Source: Diprion similis
Taxonomy: Eukaryota; Arthropoda; Insecta; Hymenoptera; Diprionidae
Assembly: GCF_021155765.1 (NCBI RefSeq)
Contig: NC_060105.1
Coordinates: 6,570,001 to 6,634,000, forward strand
Length of the DNA stretch: 64,000 nucleotides
Direction: 5' to 3'
Shown piece by piece: positions 41,301 to 53,659 of the stretch. The notes beneath the pieces were generated by a model, which was not told the origin of the DNA, did no database searches, and saw nothing but the letters and a program-made list of their open reading frames with translations. How positions within the stretch are numbered: position 1 is the stretch's first letter; each line of letters begins with the position of its first letter. The position numbers and the translations under genes were made by a program.

Positions 41301-43885
41301 GTATTCAGACAGTATGTAACGTTTCTCCGGGTGACGGGTGACGGGTGAAACTTTTATATCGTTGTGACCGCAGGTTCACCCTCGCGTGATTCTCCTCAGG
41401 GTTAAATTCGCCCTTATCTCCTCCCCCTTCGGCAAGTTGGCGTCCATCCGGTCCGCCGCGGTCGCGTCCCTCGAAGCTCGTTCGCCTATTAATAAACGGC
41501 TGAAATATGCATGTAAGGGATGGCCGGTACTCAGTGAGCGGTGAATTATTGACCGGGAATAAATTGTTACCTTTGGGTTAAGCGGCGTAACTTTCCTCAC
41601 GCGATACGATTCCTTCGGCGGCCGCCTCGGAGGGAGCGGAAAGAATCAGGAAGAAGCGGAAGGGTGCGAGTCCCGGCCAGTAATGCAGGTATTGTCGGGA
41701 CTCAGCGAAGCGCGGTTCAAAGATTTGGGCATAATCTGTCACAGAATGAAGTATTTTGGTAGGAACCCGTTTACCGGAGGAAAACACGCCGCGTGAATGA
41801 CGTCCCGATGAATGGATCAATTTGTCGCCAACTCGCAGCGCCTTAGCGCTCCGCTTCCAGCCTCAGCCAGCTTCGCATTATGCGCGAGCATATTGTAATA
41901 ATTCGGGGCCCGCTCCACCCTCGCTCCATTCATTCCCGTCAGCGGGTGAATTCCCGTTCCACTCGTTGAATAGACGGACCGGACGTTGCCGCTGAATTCA
42001 TTGAGCACCGCTCAAGTGAGCAGCCGAAACACGACACTCGGGTCTGTATCGCGATCTCTTGATCAGTTCCCCATTATTCCGGGCCTTAAGGTGCAGGGCC
42101 CTGCGCCTCTCTCACTTCAAGGTTAAACGCTCGTTGACGGCGAGACGGATTTCCAAAGTTACGCGTCTTTCCCGCCTCCACGTTCCTTCTAACGGTGGCA
42201 TTGTCTTCCTCTCGCAGGCAGGATCCTCTACGACATCCCCTGCAAGGTGTGCCGAGACCATTCCTCCGGGAAACATTACGGGATTTTCGCATGCGACGGA
42301 TGTGCCGGATTCTTCAAGCGCTCGATAAGACGCAATCGACAGTACGTGTGCAAGGCTAAGTCCGAGGGTGGATGCATGGTTGACAAAACTCATCGGAACC
42401 AGTGCAGAGCCTGCAGACTGGCCAAGTGCATCCAGGCTGGGATGAACAAGGATGGTAAGCGGAGAAGCATTGATTACATGAAATCGTTTTACATCGATGG
42501 TGATCCTCTTCTCGAATACTCGTGTAATGCCTTAATTGTATTCTCATTTCTCCCCCCACAGCCGTCCAACACGAACGCGGGCCCAGGAACTCGACCCTTA
42601 GACGGCAAATGGCTCTCTACTTTAAGGAGCCTGAGGCCATGATGTCGGGGGTGCCACAACCGACGCCGGCCGCTGCTCTGGACTTGGCACTCCCCAAACC
42701 GCCGGCCGAACCTCGCGTTTCCATCGCTGGTCCATCACCCCATCATCCGATGCCGCATCCCGTCTTCTGCAATGGAATGACCATGTCCAAGGTGAGAGAA
42801 AATGATATTCTTATTGAATAGGTATTCGATGTGTTTTTTTTTTGCCGAGAGAATTTAATGTGCAAGTCACTCAGAGTTAGATTTTCATTTCAATATTTCT
42901 CCGTGTTTGTAACACTGGAGTCATGGACACAAATGAAGGAATGAGACAACTTGACTGGAACACGAAATTGTCAACTCAGTTCCAAGTGATGAAAATCGAC
43001 GAAAGTTTCCGGTGTGGACCACCGTAGAGTAATCCTTGTGGCCAAATCGGTATTCCAATATATCTTACGCCTTTAGATCGACGTAAAAAAAAGACAAGTC
43101 TATACATCAGTTGAGCACTTTTTTCACAGCCTTAAAAATGCTTGTACAAAAGCAAAACTTCCAGCTTTCTCCAACCCTAACTTGGAACAAACTTCGTATT
43201 CCAGCTCCCGACGACTTTGGGCGCACTTCCAACGATGCCGATGGTGTCTTCGATAACCGCGGAATCCGTCTGCGAGCAGGCGGCTCGTCTGCTCTTCCTT
43301 AACGTCCGTTGGGCCCGAAGCGTGGCGATGGGCACGGGTCTATCGATGGAGGATCAGTTGACACTGCTCGAGGCATCCTGGCGGGAGTTGTTCCTCCTGG
43401 CGGCGGCCCAAATGTTGCCGGGTCTGGACCCGGCGCCATTGCTTCCAAGCGGCCCCCAGGGCCTTGGACTCTCGGTGGAAGTGAGTCGCTTCCGGGCGGC
43501 GCTAGGCGGGTTTCACTCGATGAACCTGGACCCCCATGAGTTCGCCTGCATCCGGGCGATCGTCCTCTTCAAGGCCGGCCTCGACAGCGAGACCGTGCCG
43601 AGCAGCAGCAGCAGCAGCAGTGGATCCGCCTCGCCAGGAACCGGAAATCGTCTAAGAGACGCCTCCTGCGTAGCAAGACTTCGCGACGGGGCCCAACTTG
43701 CTCTTGGTCAACGACTCAGTAGCGCACCTCTCGGCGCTCTGAGGTTTGGTAAATTGTTGCTACTGTTGCCCGCCCTTAGATCCGTTTCACCCCACGCCAT
43801 CGAGGAGCTTTTCTTTAGAAGGACTATCGGTATTATACCGATTGAAAAAATCATTTGCGATATGTATAAGGCGGCTGCCGTCTGA
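38372..43885 (+). CDS. tll: Nuclear receptor Tailless (NR2E1 type)
   Basis: DNA-binding orphan nuclear receptor, in insects a repressor-type regulator of terminal and brain patterning. Coding exons are 38372-38459, 42218-42454, 42562-42791 and 43205-43885, all with GT-AG junctions and consistent phases (1, 1, 0), giving 411 residues. The zinc-finger domain spans residues 36-109. Finger 1 uses C38, C41, C55 and C58 and carries the P-box CDGCAG, whose Ala is typical of Tailless. Finger 2 uses C74, C82, C92 and C95, with seven residues between the first two Cys (the enlarged NR2E1 D-box). The A/T-box [15 protein letters not shown] follows. The ligand-binding domain lies on the last exon: [13 protein letters not shown] and [16 protein letters not shown] form the family signature, and [11 protein letters not shown] leads to the terminal AF-2 helix. 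A Ser run from (AGC)n interrupts the domain at about 43601. AATAAA at 44001-44006 is a likely polyadenylation signal. Confidence 0.97.
38490..38780. repeat. Terminal-inverted-repeat element in tailless intron 1
   Basis: The left end reads TTAAAGGGGGGACGATAGTG. The right end on the minus strand reads TTAAGGGGGGACTTCGGTG. Both continue with AAATTT, TCGAGTTTT and CTAAAAAAG blocks, so arms of about 90 nt are paired. An inner palindrome, GCGCAAGGAACTTTT against AAAAGTTCCTTGTGCG, lies at about 38568-38617. With TTAA at the edge and no coding potential, it looks like a MITE of about 290 bp (piggyBac-like ends are possible but unproven). Confidence 0.65.
43601..43622 (+). repeat. (AGC)n coding poly-Ser in tailless
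   Basis: Six or seven AGC triplets plus AGT encode a Ser run in the ligand-binding domain, between the helix ending IVLFKAG and the part beginning RLRDASC. It lies where nuclear receptors have a loop, so it is probably tolerated. It is a candidate for length polymorphism. Confidence 0.85.
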
Positions 43886-44000
43886 GCCGAGCTCAGGCCC
43901 GAGCATCTTCCTTCGACGTCTAACGAAGTTTGTGTAACGAAAAAGAGGGAAAGAAATTATGAGAGTCGAGTTCTCATTAGTTTTTTTTCTTTATCCGATG

Positions 44001-44006
44001 AATAAA
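44001..44006 (+). terminator. tailless polyadenylation signal candidate
   Basis: Canonical AATAAA 116 nt after the stop codon, followed by mixed sequence with T-rich stretches near 44100. Further A-rich AATAAA-like strings occur near 45061-45090, so longer 3' ends are possible. Confidence 0.5.
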
Positions 44007-46111
44007 TTCGCGGAGCTGAGTTGAGTCGATTTTCAACAAGCTCGAGAGAATCAATTCGTATCGAAATACGAACTGTCGATTTTGTCCATCATTTCTTATC
44101 GTGCTTTTTATTTTATTTCTTTGGTTTTGTGTCGTTATCATCGAGCAAAATTAGTGCTGCTTCTTCGACACCGTCGCACGATTTGTTGTGGATAAAAAAT
44201 TCACAAACGATTGATACAAAGCGTGAGAAATTAATGGTCGAAAATGATATGCTCGTACGTAGATCTGAACTTGATATAACTGATTAACCGAATACAATAG
44301 ACGCTAGATACCTATGTATATATATACATATATATGTATATATTATCCAAAACATCAGTAGCGCAAGGGTAGATGGAAAAATATTTATATCGCAAAGGGT
44401 GATAATCGTAATAGCAAATCTCTGTGATGCAAACATATCACGTACAACGCGTATATAAATTATTATAAATGCCTTGACCGTGTATAAACTATAGAAATAC
44501 GGCCCTGAAGAAAATAATACAAAAAAAAAAGATAAACACAAGAGGCGAACGCACGGTTACGATTAATTGATTGATTGATATTTTTCTATTAAATTTTAAT
44601 ATGGGGAAACGCACAAGGTGCGTGAATTGCAATAATTCTGCTACCTTTAGTATAATAGTTATAATAGTTGCTAGATAGATTCGTAAGTTTATAAGTCGAA
44701 AGAATGATTGATATCTGTAAATTTGTAAATAGTTGCACACATACATGAACACATATTATAAAACATAGCTGTGAGTTGAAATCACAAATATATCAACAAT
44801 ATATATATTGAATAGAGATAATAACCACTTCGTTCAAAAATCAAGACTTTACCTATTTACCGTATAGAAAATGGAAAGAAACTAATCACGATAATCTAAG
44901 CCTAAGTTTATTAGAAGCATGTAAAGTTTTCACACAGTGGAAAAATTATCGCACCTTTTGAACTCGGGTTGTAGCGTTGATCTCGACAGTCGATTGATAT
45001 CGACACTGCAGTCCGCAAACGAAGCTTTAAGCCCACACCTATGTAAATAGAAGTTATACTGAATAAAATAAAAAATAAAAAAATAAAAAATCAATTCCAA
45101 GTTAACAACCTGCATTGGCGCTTCTTTACTGCATCATTGTACCCCAAGCAAAGTTCGACATTGTGTATATCGAAGATACTTTCTACTCAGGTAAAATCGA
45201 CCGCGAAACATATTGCAGATGAAGTGATTCGTGAGAGTCGTGCATCGGTTTGAAAGAGAGTGTACAAAATTTTTTCTTCCAACTTTTTTTTCTCTTCTTT
45301 TCATTGACCCAGTAGTCCCAAGGTTTCGCTAAGGCAAAGACGTGTCTTGGTAGGTATACCTATTCCAAGGGCCGAGATTCGTTCTACCTGCGGAGGAGAA
45401 CACAATGGTACTTATTTTACGGCGCATTTCATGGTGATTTGCGCGCAAATCGCCGCACAAAGCGACTCGCAAGCCCCACACCATGTCTGTCTGTCAGTAT
45501 ATTTGAGGCATTTCTATTTTCATCTTTTCCCTCTCTATTATAGGCCAATGCGTAATCACCGTCGTCAGGTTTTGTCCCGCCGCTGGATCCCCGCCTCGTA
45601 CCCTCCACCACGGTCAAAATAAATATATCCATCCTGCTCCGAAAGGACTTCTGCATCCCATCGACGCGCCGCAGTTTGCTACTTCTCGTGTTTTCGTCAA
45701 TACCTCATTGTCCGCGATTGTAACCCTCGCAGAAATATCACCAAGGGTCTATCTATGTTATTTTTAACGATCATCCTCCAATTATTATTGATGTATAGAT
45801 ATGTTATAACGTGAGGAGAAAAAAAAAAAAATGCAAATAAAAGACAGCAACTGCAGCCAGTTAAAATCAACCGGTAAATTTTTCTTTTCTTCCATCTTTT
45901 TTACTCTCGTTCCTCCGAAAAGTTTCATTGCACGAATTTATTCCCGGACAAGGATTTGCCGATCATGCGGGACGACGATGTTGGCCATTGTGGACCTCGA
46001 GTAACACTCGATCACACATGACTAGCGATAAAAACATATTGGCACTCGGTCACAGCGTGTCGCTCGTGTGGATACTCTTGGGAATAAACTCGTTACCAGA
46101 TTTTTCCTGTG

Positions 46112-46193
<82 letters not shown>

Positions 46194-49100
46194 TCTTATA
46201 CCCTGGGGTGTCCAGCCGTGAAAACGTGCTACAAATATATCGTTGAGTAGAAAATAGGGGATGATTTCTCGTTGATGGTACTTGATCCGCGGTGTATTTA
46301 TTCGATACGTCATGTTGTACAGAGAATTTTGCAGAAAGTTTTTTTGCTGCGTGATTATAAGATCGACAACAGAAAGGAAAAGAAATATATTTATATGTAT
46401 ATATATATATATATGCAATAAACGTTGTACCGGAGAAATAGCGTCGGAGAGATTAAAGGGAAAATTGTTATACAGCTGCTGGCAAAGACTTTGGCCCGCA
46501 TCACGGGGTAAGATCTTTCAAACCCCCGACAGGGTTTCGGGGTTTGGTCAGTATTATCCGCGGACAAATTACTCAGGTAAACAGTCCGCCCAGAAGTAAC
46601 ACCGAGTGTTCAAATCCGCACCAAACTGTGGGCTTCCACTTTCGTAATCCCTGCTGCAGCCCGAAACAAGTTTGAAAAACAAGAAGCGAAGCTGCGAAGG
46701 TATACATACATAAAGGTCGGGAAAGTGTCTACGTAAAACAATATATATATATATATGCACTTCATCGTCACCATTGGTAATCTAAAATATATCCGAAAAC
46801 TGAACGGGGCTGAACACAGTCGACTCATTGTGCTGGTTAATTATCGTCTCGATTAGATGAAACGAGAAGAAAAAAAATAGAAGGGAACTGAAGTGACCGT
46901 ATGCCGCGCGAGTCTTGTACCCTGGGCCTTAAAAGTCCCAGCTCGATGGCTTCTGCTCCCAGCGATCTGTAAGGCAATGGTGTAGCCTTTCCGGGTGAGT
47001 GAATAAAAAATCTTTCTCTCTTTCTCTCTCGTTGGTCTTTGGGCCATTGTGATATTTTTTGTGTTGAATTGGTCCCCGGTCAGGAATTCCTCCGGTTAAG
47101 ATAAAGGGAGTTGTAACAAATGTCGGGCCCATTAAGTGGTCATCGAGTAGTTCCCACCAGGCGTACCGACGCCATTGCGGTCGCAGCTTCTGTGCACCTT
47201 GCCTGGTCCACGAACAAAACCCCGTCGAGCAACAGTAACAAAACACTATCGATGACGCTCAACAAAGCTCAGGATGTAATTGCACCTCTGTTAACAATGC
47301 TCTCTCGATTGTGCTACATCGATTCAATGCCCACCGCTGTTGCAGCCTCGATTTTCGACGACGACGAGGACTCCACTCAAGATACGTCCAGGGCATTGAC
47401 CGCTTTGTTTTGAGGTAACAAAACAGAAAAAACGTACTCCATATGCGCCGCCATGCATTGTAGTCAATTAGTGGTATCGACTGGCTGCCACTTATTGCCT
47501 TGCTTTCGTGTTGTGCATGTATACCTACACCCAGCACGAGTACATAATCAACCTTGTGCTCATTGTATACCTTGGACTTCTCGCCGTGAATAATTACCGC
47601 CGCCCCTTCGATTTGAGGAGAGGGGGACGAAATAACGGGGTGAAAAATCACCCCCGAATCTCACGAGGGTTGATAATTAATCGTAGGTCTACGGTCAGGG
47701 CGATGAGACGTATATACATTACAAAATGATGGTCTTCGTACGTTGAAAGAAGTCGAACGTTATTTGTAAAGTTTTTTTTTTTTAGGTTAAATTTTTCACG
47801 CAGTTTCTGGAAATTCATGAAGCCGATTATCAGTCACTGTATGTATTGGGAATCGAATTCTATTCCGCAAATTTCGCATCGAGAATTTCAAGCACTCGCA
47901 GATTGAGTTCCATTAGGATAGTAGAGGTATGATTCGACATGTCGTTGTGTATTTTATTTTTAAATACCGCGAGTGTCGAGGTATGCTTGAGTCATAAGAA
48001 CAAAGTGAAAGAAGTATGGATAAAAGATTAAAACCGCCAAAGAAAGCATTTCAGAAGCGTGAATATTACGTTTCGTTTGTGGAATTTCTTGAATATTTTT
48101 CACCGCACTGCCGTAGAACGCGAATTCAGCAATTCGTACTTGGTTCGTCTTTTTACCACGGTTGAGCGTGAAAGGGAAAAAGTACAAAAAAGAAGAAAAA
48201 TATGAGGGGAAAAATACTTCCAATTGCAAGAACGTCAATTTATTCGAATAGCCCGAATCGCATCGATTGTCAAAAAAAGTTAACGATTCCTGGTCAAACA
48301 GCGAAGTGAAGAAGTTTGGCGAAGCCGATTATTTTTTCGTCAAACGTCACAGGTACGTTGTTCGAGCGAATTTGTGTGTAAGTGTAAAATATTTCGAGTA
48401 GACCGAAAATTGAGTTATCCGAGTTGCAAAGGGGGGTGGCAACCAACTCGGCGTGATTGCTTCTTAACCCCACGTTGTATTATTCGCACGTGAGGGGTTC
48501 CTCGCGTTAGGAATTTAATATATCTACCCACCCACCGACCGACACTCGTACTCTTCGGGGTGGATTGCAGTTGAAATGAGCGAAGCATCGAGACGGTTAA
48601 AGAACGGCAGAAAAATTGTCTGAAGTATATAAAACTCCGTCGAAACATTTCACCCCCCCTCCTCCCCTCATAACCGAGGGTGTCGCTTCTGCTCTGCCAT
48701 TGTAGGATCTCCGGTGATGCACCCATTATGTCTGGCTTGATGGGAACAGATTATGTTGGTTCCTGTCACCGAGGGGCTCATCACCGGTGTGACACTGATG
48801 CTTGGGGGATGGATGGATGGATCGCTTATCCGTCATTCGGACATGCTTATTATTCGTATAAATTACCCGCGGAGGCTGGCGAACGGTTCGACTCAATTTT
48901 ATATTCACTTAGGCGTTGATGGTTCGGGTGGAAACGTTACCAACGAATTAAATTTCTTACCGTCAGTGTTCTTCCGAAGAATGGTATCCGACAACTCGGG
49001 ACCAGGAATACGGTTCGTTTCACCTGACGCAGGTTAGCCTGCATAGATTAGCGAGCTTCTTTGTGCCCGAAGGAAAAACTCGAGCAAGAACCACGCCAAT

Positions 49101-51420
49101 TACCTATTCCGGACTTGAGATTTGGTTTTTCACTCGTTTTCGTCCCCCTGGGTCTTCTCTCTTGCCCAAGGATTAGCCGGCAGGAATTTTGCTGAGACAG
49201 GCAGCAAGGACGAATGCTCACCCTGGGCTCGGAGATTTTCTCGGCATACCTACCGATGTGAAAATAATTTCTTTCGCAATAAATCTGACTTCAATTGCCC
49301 TAATTAAGAGCTTCGTTCGTATACCTGCTGCGTGCTTCAAAGACCGGTTGAGCTTCACCTGTGACAGGAAGATCGAAGATACTTCGTGCCTTAGTTAGCG
49401 ATCAACGTGTTCGAAGCCGTCCTCGTTCCTCGATGGCAAAACTGTTCGAAGCGTGCGCTGAAAAAATGAAATCATAAAGTGTAAAAAAAAAAAAAAAAGA
49501 AGAAGCACGCGGCAAAGAGAGAAATCAGACGTACTTCACCGATGTAGGCAGAAACGCTTAAGGCGGGATGATGGCTCTGGATGGTGAGGCTTTGTGGATG
49601 AGACCTCGACCCTCGGGGCCACACGTGATCCCATTGTTGACGGTAAAGCAGACTAGAAAAATCCAGCATGGCCGTCAGGAAGGGCCGGCCAATCACTGCT
49701 CTTTGCATGACAGCTGCTCATCGTTTTCCTGTAGGTACCTACATGTACACGATCCGCACGCATTCACCCCGCTTTTACCCAGACTGCGGCTTGGCCCCTA
49801 GCTTTCTGATTTTTGCCTTACGGAGTCAGCCATTGTCGAAGACTGGTTTCTTGGAGCCGTGGGCACGCTCTGAGTTCCCGCACCTCAAATCGGGCGCGAT
49901 GTTGCTCCAACGATGCACCTGGAACCAATCTCGCAAAACGTTAAGAGAACATGGAAATTAACTCAAGCTTTTCGGTCCCAGCAGCTTCAAAATTCCGAGG
50001 AAAGTTTTCCGAGATTAGCCCCTCGATTTCGCCACTTGAGTTTATGCGACGACGGGCATACTAATCCGTGCATATTGCTCGGCGCACGGTTTCTTGTTAT
50101 TGAAACAAATCCCGTCATGTTATCATTAATGCACTGGAAAGCGGGTCGCGTTCGAGGGGACGGAAGAGGATCTCCGATATATCTCGACTGCAGGGGTTGA
50201 CGGGCGTCGCGACGCCGCCGCCGTCACCGCCGAAGCCACGATCCCAGCATGCCGCGTGCTCTAACCCCCCTCATGGGATTAGGCGCAATTATTGTAATCA
50301 CACTACAGACCGCAGAGCAGTTCACACGGGTCTGACTAGGTGTTTCAGAATCCGTTTCTAAACACAGTCGTGAAGAAAAAGTTTACAGAGCTCATTGACG
50401 TAGCTTCGATAATAATTGAATAAACAAAAGTATAATCAATGATAAATGCGAAAGAGAGAGGAACCAACGAAAACTACGATACCTTTAAAGCTGTGTTTTC
50501 AAACGTAGAAAAAAAAACCGTTTCCCGTTTTTTTTCCACAGCTTGACGCTGGAGAAGTGAAACGGTTAATTCCGCATATCGTTCCTCGCTTGCGATACGA
50601 GAATTCCGGATATGGCAGCACTTATTTATGGCTATAGGTATCGAGGACGCAGCTTGGCTTGTAACTCCCATAATTATGTTAGCGATGTGACGAATGACAA
50701 AGAGATCGCTCTCTGGATCGAGAAGGACGTAGGTACGGCAAACCCGCGAGGTTTGAGATGACATGGCAGGCTGGTGCCCCAGCTGCCGGTAATCCTCCCT
50801 TTGTAATCTGCCTCTATGAACCACGAACATTGGCGCGGGCTCGCCGATATTTAGATGAAAAAAAAAAACCGCTCCACTTTGTTCAGCCGCGTTGTTAAAT
50901 GATCGAATCGGAAAATCTTGAAATTTGACAAATTTTGGAAAAATGTTCATTGCCCGAGTTTTGATTACAAAAAATCGTGTTCATCTTTCTTTGGCGGTAA
51001 ATATGTGACATCTGAATCCGTGGTCAAAAAAGGAACTCGGAAAATCCTCAAGGCCTGTGCACTTCCCATTTTGCGAAATGGATTTCACCGGATTTTGATC
51101 CGGGTTTTCGGCACGTGCTCCGGGTCGACGCCACTGGGTAAGAGCGGTTGATGTCACGCTGTCGGGTACCCCGGTTAATAGAGTCCACGACTTTAATGGA
51201 CTCGCTAATCCGGCTGCTGTTTGGCAGCAGAGCAGGGGCGGCCCGAGGACCCGGTGGCAGGGTTTCGGTGGCTGCCACATCGGCGAATGCCACCGCGGAG
51301 ATACGCCCCTTGTGCGAACCCAGCGGTGCGATGATACCTTGATTCCGGGAGTGACAAATCGACACCCCTCGGGTAGCCGGGAACCAAGGTGAAGTGGGCA
51401 GGTGAGCGAGACGGAATTGT
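44007..51420. other. Intergenic stretch between tailless and the Q/P-rich cluster
   Basis: No gene recognised. It contains a long TA microsatellite (46114-46186), shorter TA tracts near 46396-46412 and 46741-46756, and a small hairpin (GAGTCCA...TGGACTC, 51181-51203). A minus-strand frame at 50474-50950 (158 residues) has no motif I can name. Confidence 0.55.
46114..46186. repeat. (TA)n microsatellite
   Basis: About 35 consecutive TA dinucleotides. The open frames crossing it on both strands (poly Tyr-Ile) are artefacts of the repeat. Confidence 0.95.
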
Positions 51421-51832
51421 GAGGGTGGGGGTAAAAGATTAGAATTTTCGATCGATGGAAGGACCGGAGTAGCGAATTTTCGTGGACGCGAAAATGTTAT
51501 TCATAAAATTTAAAAATGTCGAAAGACCAAGTACAGGAAATTGTAGATATAGAAAGTCGAAATACAGAATGACAAAATATAGAAAAGTCAAAACATGGAA
51601 CGGCGAAATCGAGGATCTGTAAGCGAGTCTATTTTCGATATGATCTATATCGAGAGGAATTCTGATCATTCTACAGTTCGATATTCCATGTTTTGACCTT
51701 TCTATTATTTTACTTCTCCATACTTTTATTTTCAAAATTTTTAAATTTTATAAAATTAAATTTTTGGCCTCTTTAAAAATTCGATATTTTGATTTTATTT
51801 TTAGTATATTTTTACCCCCACCCCATGTTGCG
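51421..51832. repeat. Foldback element, copy 2
   Basis: The left end has GAGGGTGGGGGTAAAAGA. The right end has TTTTTACCCCCACCCC, its reverse complement. Inside, ATAAAATTTAAAAAT and ATAGAAAAGTCAAAACATGG in the left arm reappear inverted in the right arm (CCATGTTTTGACCTTTCTAT). The left half is A-rich and the right half T-rich. Organisation and ends are like those at 2151-2597, suggesting one family of short foldback elements in this genome. Confidence 0.65.
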
Positions 51833-52282
51833 GATTTGCCAACTGCAGGGTGAAGTGCGGAGCTTTTTTACCCGGAAAGGAATCCCGAGTAGAATTCGCT
51901 CGGAAGTACCGCTGGAGAATTAATATGATCTAATAATAATTTCCCGGGGGGTTGAAAGAGTTTCCTCGCTCCAGGCTGCGCGGTGAGATCCGCGATTCTT
52001 TGTCACCGGAGAGTGATAACCCCTCGGTGTGCCGAGCGAGGTATATCTATTAATTCTGATCTCTCCATTAGCGCGAGAACCCGGCTTCGATGGTATCGCG
52101 GCCCTCGCAAAGTTTGACAAACATTTGTCTCCCCGCCACTTTCGAGGCAATCGCACGAGCCGCCGGGTGACACAGATTTATCGAAGATCCTGCGACGCGA
52201 CGAGAGAGGCTGAATATATAAGCGAAATAAATTTCTCCACCCCCTACGGAACTCGGCCGAGATATTCTTAGACATTTTTTCA

Positions 52283-52288
52283 TTTATT
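52283..52288 (-). terminator. Polyadenylation signal of the 166-residue Q/P-rich gene
   Basis: AATAAA on the minus strand, about 80 nt downstream of the stop codon at 52368. Spacing is normal for a short 3' UTR. Confidence 0.5.
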
Positions 52289-52367
52289 TTACTCTTGCGC
52301 GTTCCCGGGGCACCGGGAAACGCAAACACTTATGTATATAATATAGTGAAATCGTTATTCAAGGTTT

Positions 52368-53591
52368 TTAGTACAAGCGACGCTGATCGGGGTAAAACAA
52401 GCCACCAGGTGGCTGCTGTTGCTGCTGGTGATTCCTAGCCACCGAGTTCTGCGGCTGACCCTGCTGATACGGATGGGGGTTGAATTGGGCCTGAGGATTT
52501 ACTCCTGGATTGTACGCCGCCTGAGGCTGGGCCTGATACTGCTGGGGACTAGGTTGCGCGGATCCATATTGAACCTGAGGGTTGTACTGGGGTCGGTTTT
52601 GGCTCGGGGCCTTAGCCAACTGGGGCGGCGGCTGGGCCGGGATGTGGGTTATCGGTTCCCGAGCCTGTTGGAACTGCAGGAGCTGCTTGATGCCCGCTGG
52701 AACCTGGGAATAGGGTCTGTAGTTGATATGCTCGACTGGCGGCTGGGCAACGGTCACCGGATTTGAAGCCCTGACTCCGCGGATGCCTCCTGGAACAGGA
52801 AATGACGAGTCTGAGAAACGGTTTTGGACCAATCATTCGACAATGGAAACTCACCGTAAACATTGATGGCTTCCGAGGCGACGAGACTTCCGGAAAAGGC
52901 CGTCAGCACCATCAGAAGAACCTGAAAATTTGAATGCTTGTCAGTATCTGCTCGGATATACTCAATAACGGCAGGTAGAATTTTTTTCCCGTGTCTTCGC
53001 GGGGGATATATTTCATATTTCATGTGCGAATGCATATTGTTGCATACCCGTACGCACACACAGCGGGAAAAACGACTAGCTACGTTGGACGGCGGAGAGC
53101 AGTTGCATTAGAAAGTAATGCAGACAGGTAGTTGATATTAAATTGCAGACCAGAAATGCCTGCCTGCACTATCGTATACAGATACTTGACTGTAGGGCGT
53201 GGAAAAGGTCACTCAAGAAATTATTCATCATTCCCGTGAATCAAGACGGAAGTGTGGTTTCTTTTTTATTTTTTCTACACAAAATGGAAAGTCTCGGGCA
53301 AAGAAATCGGTATAAAACTCTGTGTACGAAGTTTGTTAAAAAAATGTACCAAAACGAAGAATCCATTCATCTGAGAAACTACTTTGCAATTTTTTCTTGT
53401 AATATCATAACTCCTGGTTAATAAAATAATAAGCAATTGAAAACCGTTCAAGAAATCACTAACCTATAATTGATTTGAAATGTTTTTTTTTTTTAAATCT
53501 CATATCGTAACAAACTAATTACACTTTTATCCCTATTTTAAGTAAAATGATCGACAATACGAAGGCGGATAATACTCACTGGGTAATTCAT
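52368..53591 (-). CDS. Secreted Q/P-rich protein, family member 1 (166 residues)
   Basis: Three coding exons on the minus strand: 53591-53580 (only MNYP), 52921-52855 and 52789-52368, with GT-AG junctions and phases 0 and 1. Exon 2 completes a signal peptide (MNYPVLLMVLTAFSGSLVAS), with cleavage probably near SEA. The mature part carries one family block, NYRPYSQVPAGIKQLLQFQ, also found in the two genes upstream of it. It ends in a Pro/Gln-rich tail with Q-Y-N-P-type repeats and a QQQQQPPGG run. No Cys is seen in the mature part. I do not recognise the family. A role as a secreted structural protein is inferred from the signal peptide and composition. It is the smallest, and the last in transcriptional order, of a head-to-tail trio. 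Confidence 0.8.
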
Positions 53592-53626
53592 CTTGAGAAA
53601 CGGAGCGCGTTAAACTGAACCTGCCG

Positions 53627-53659
53627 AACTGACGGTCTCCGAAGAAACTGGGCCTTATG
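53627..53659 (-). promoter_or_regulatory. Candidate promoter of member 1
   Basis: On the minus strand a TATA-like CATAAGG (53659-53653) lies about 27 nt before an arthropod initiator TCAGTT (53632-53627), roughly 40 nt before the start codon. A second TCAGTT follows at 53618-53613. The TATA match is weak. Confidence 0.35.

Noticed and set aside
46050-46418. Frames of repeated Tyr-Ile on both strands
   Set aside because: Direct translation of the TA microsatellite.
50474-50950. Minus-strand frame of 158 residues
   Set aside because: No motif recognised and no neighbouring exon structure; probably chance.
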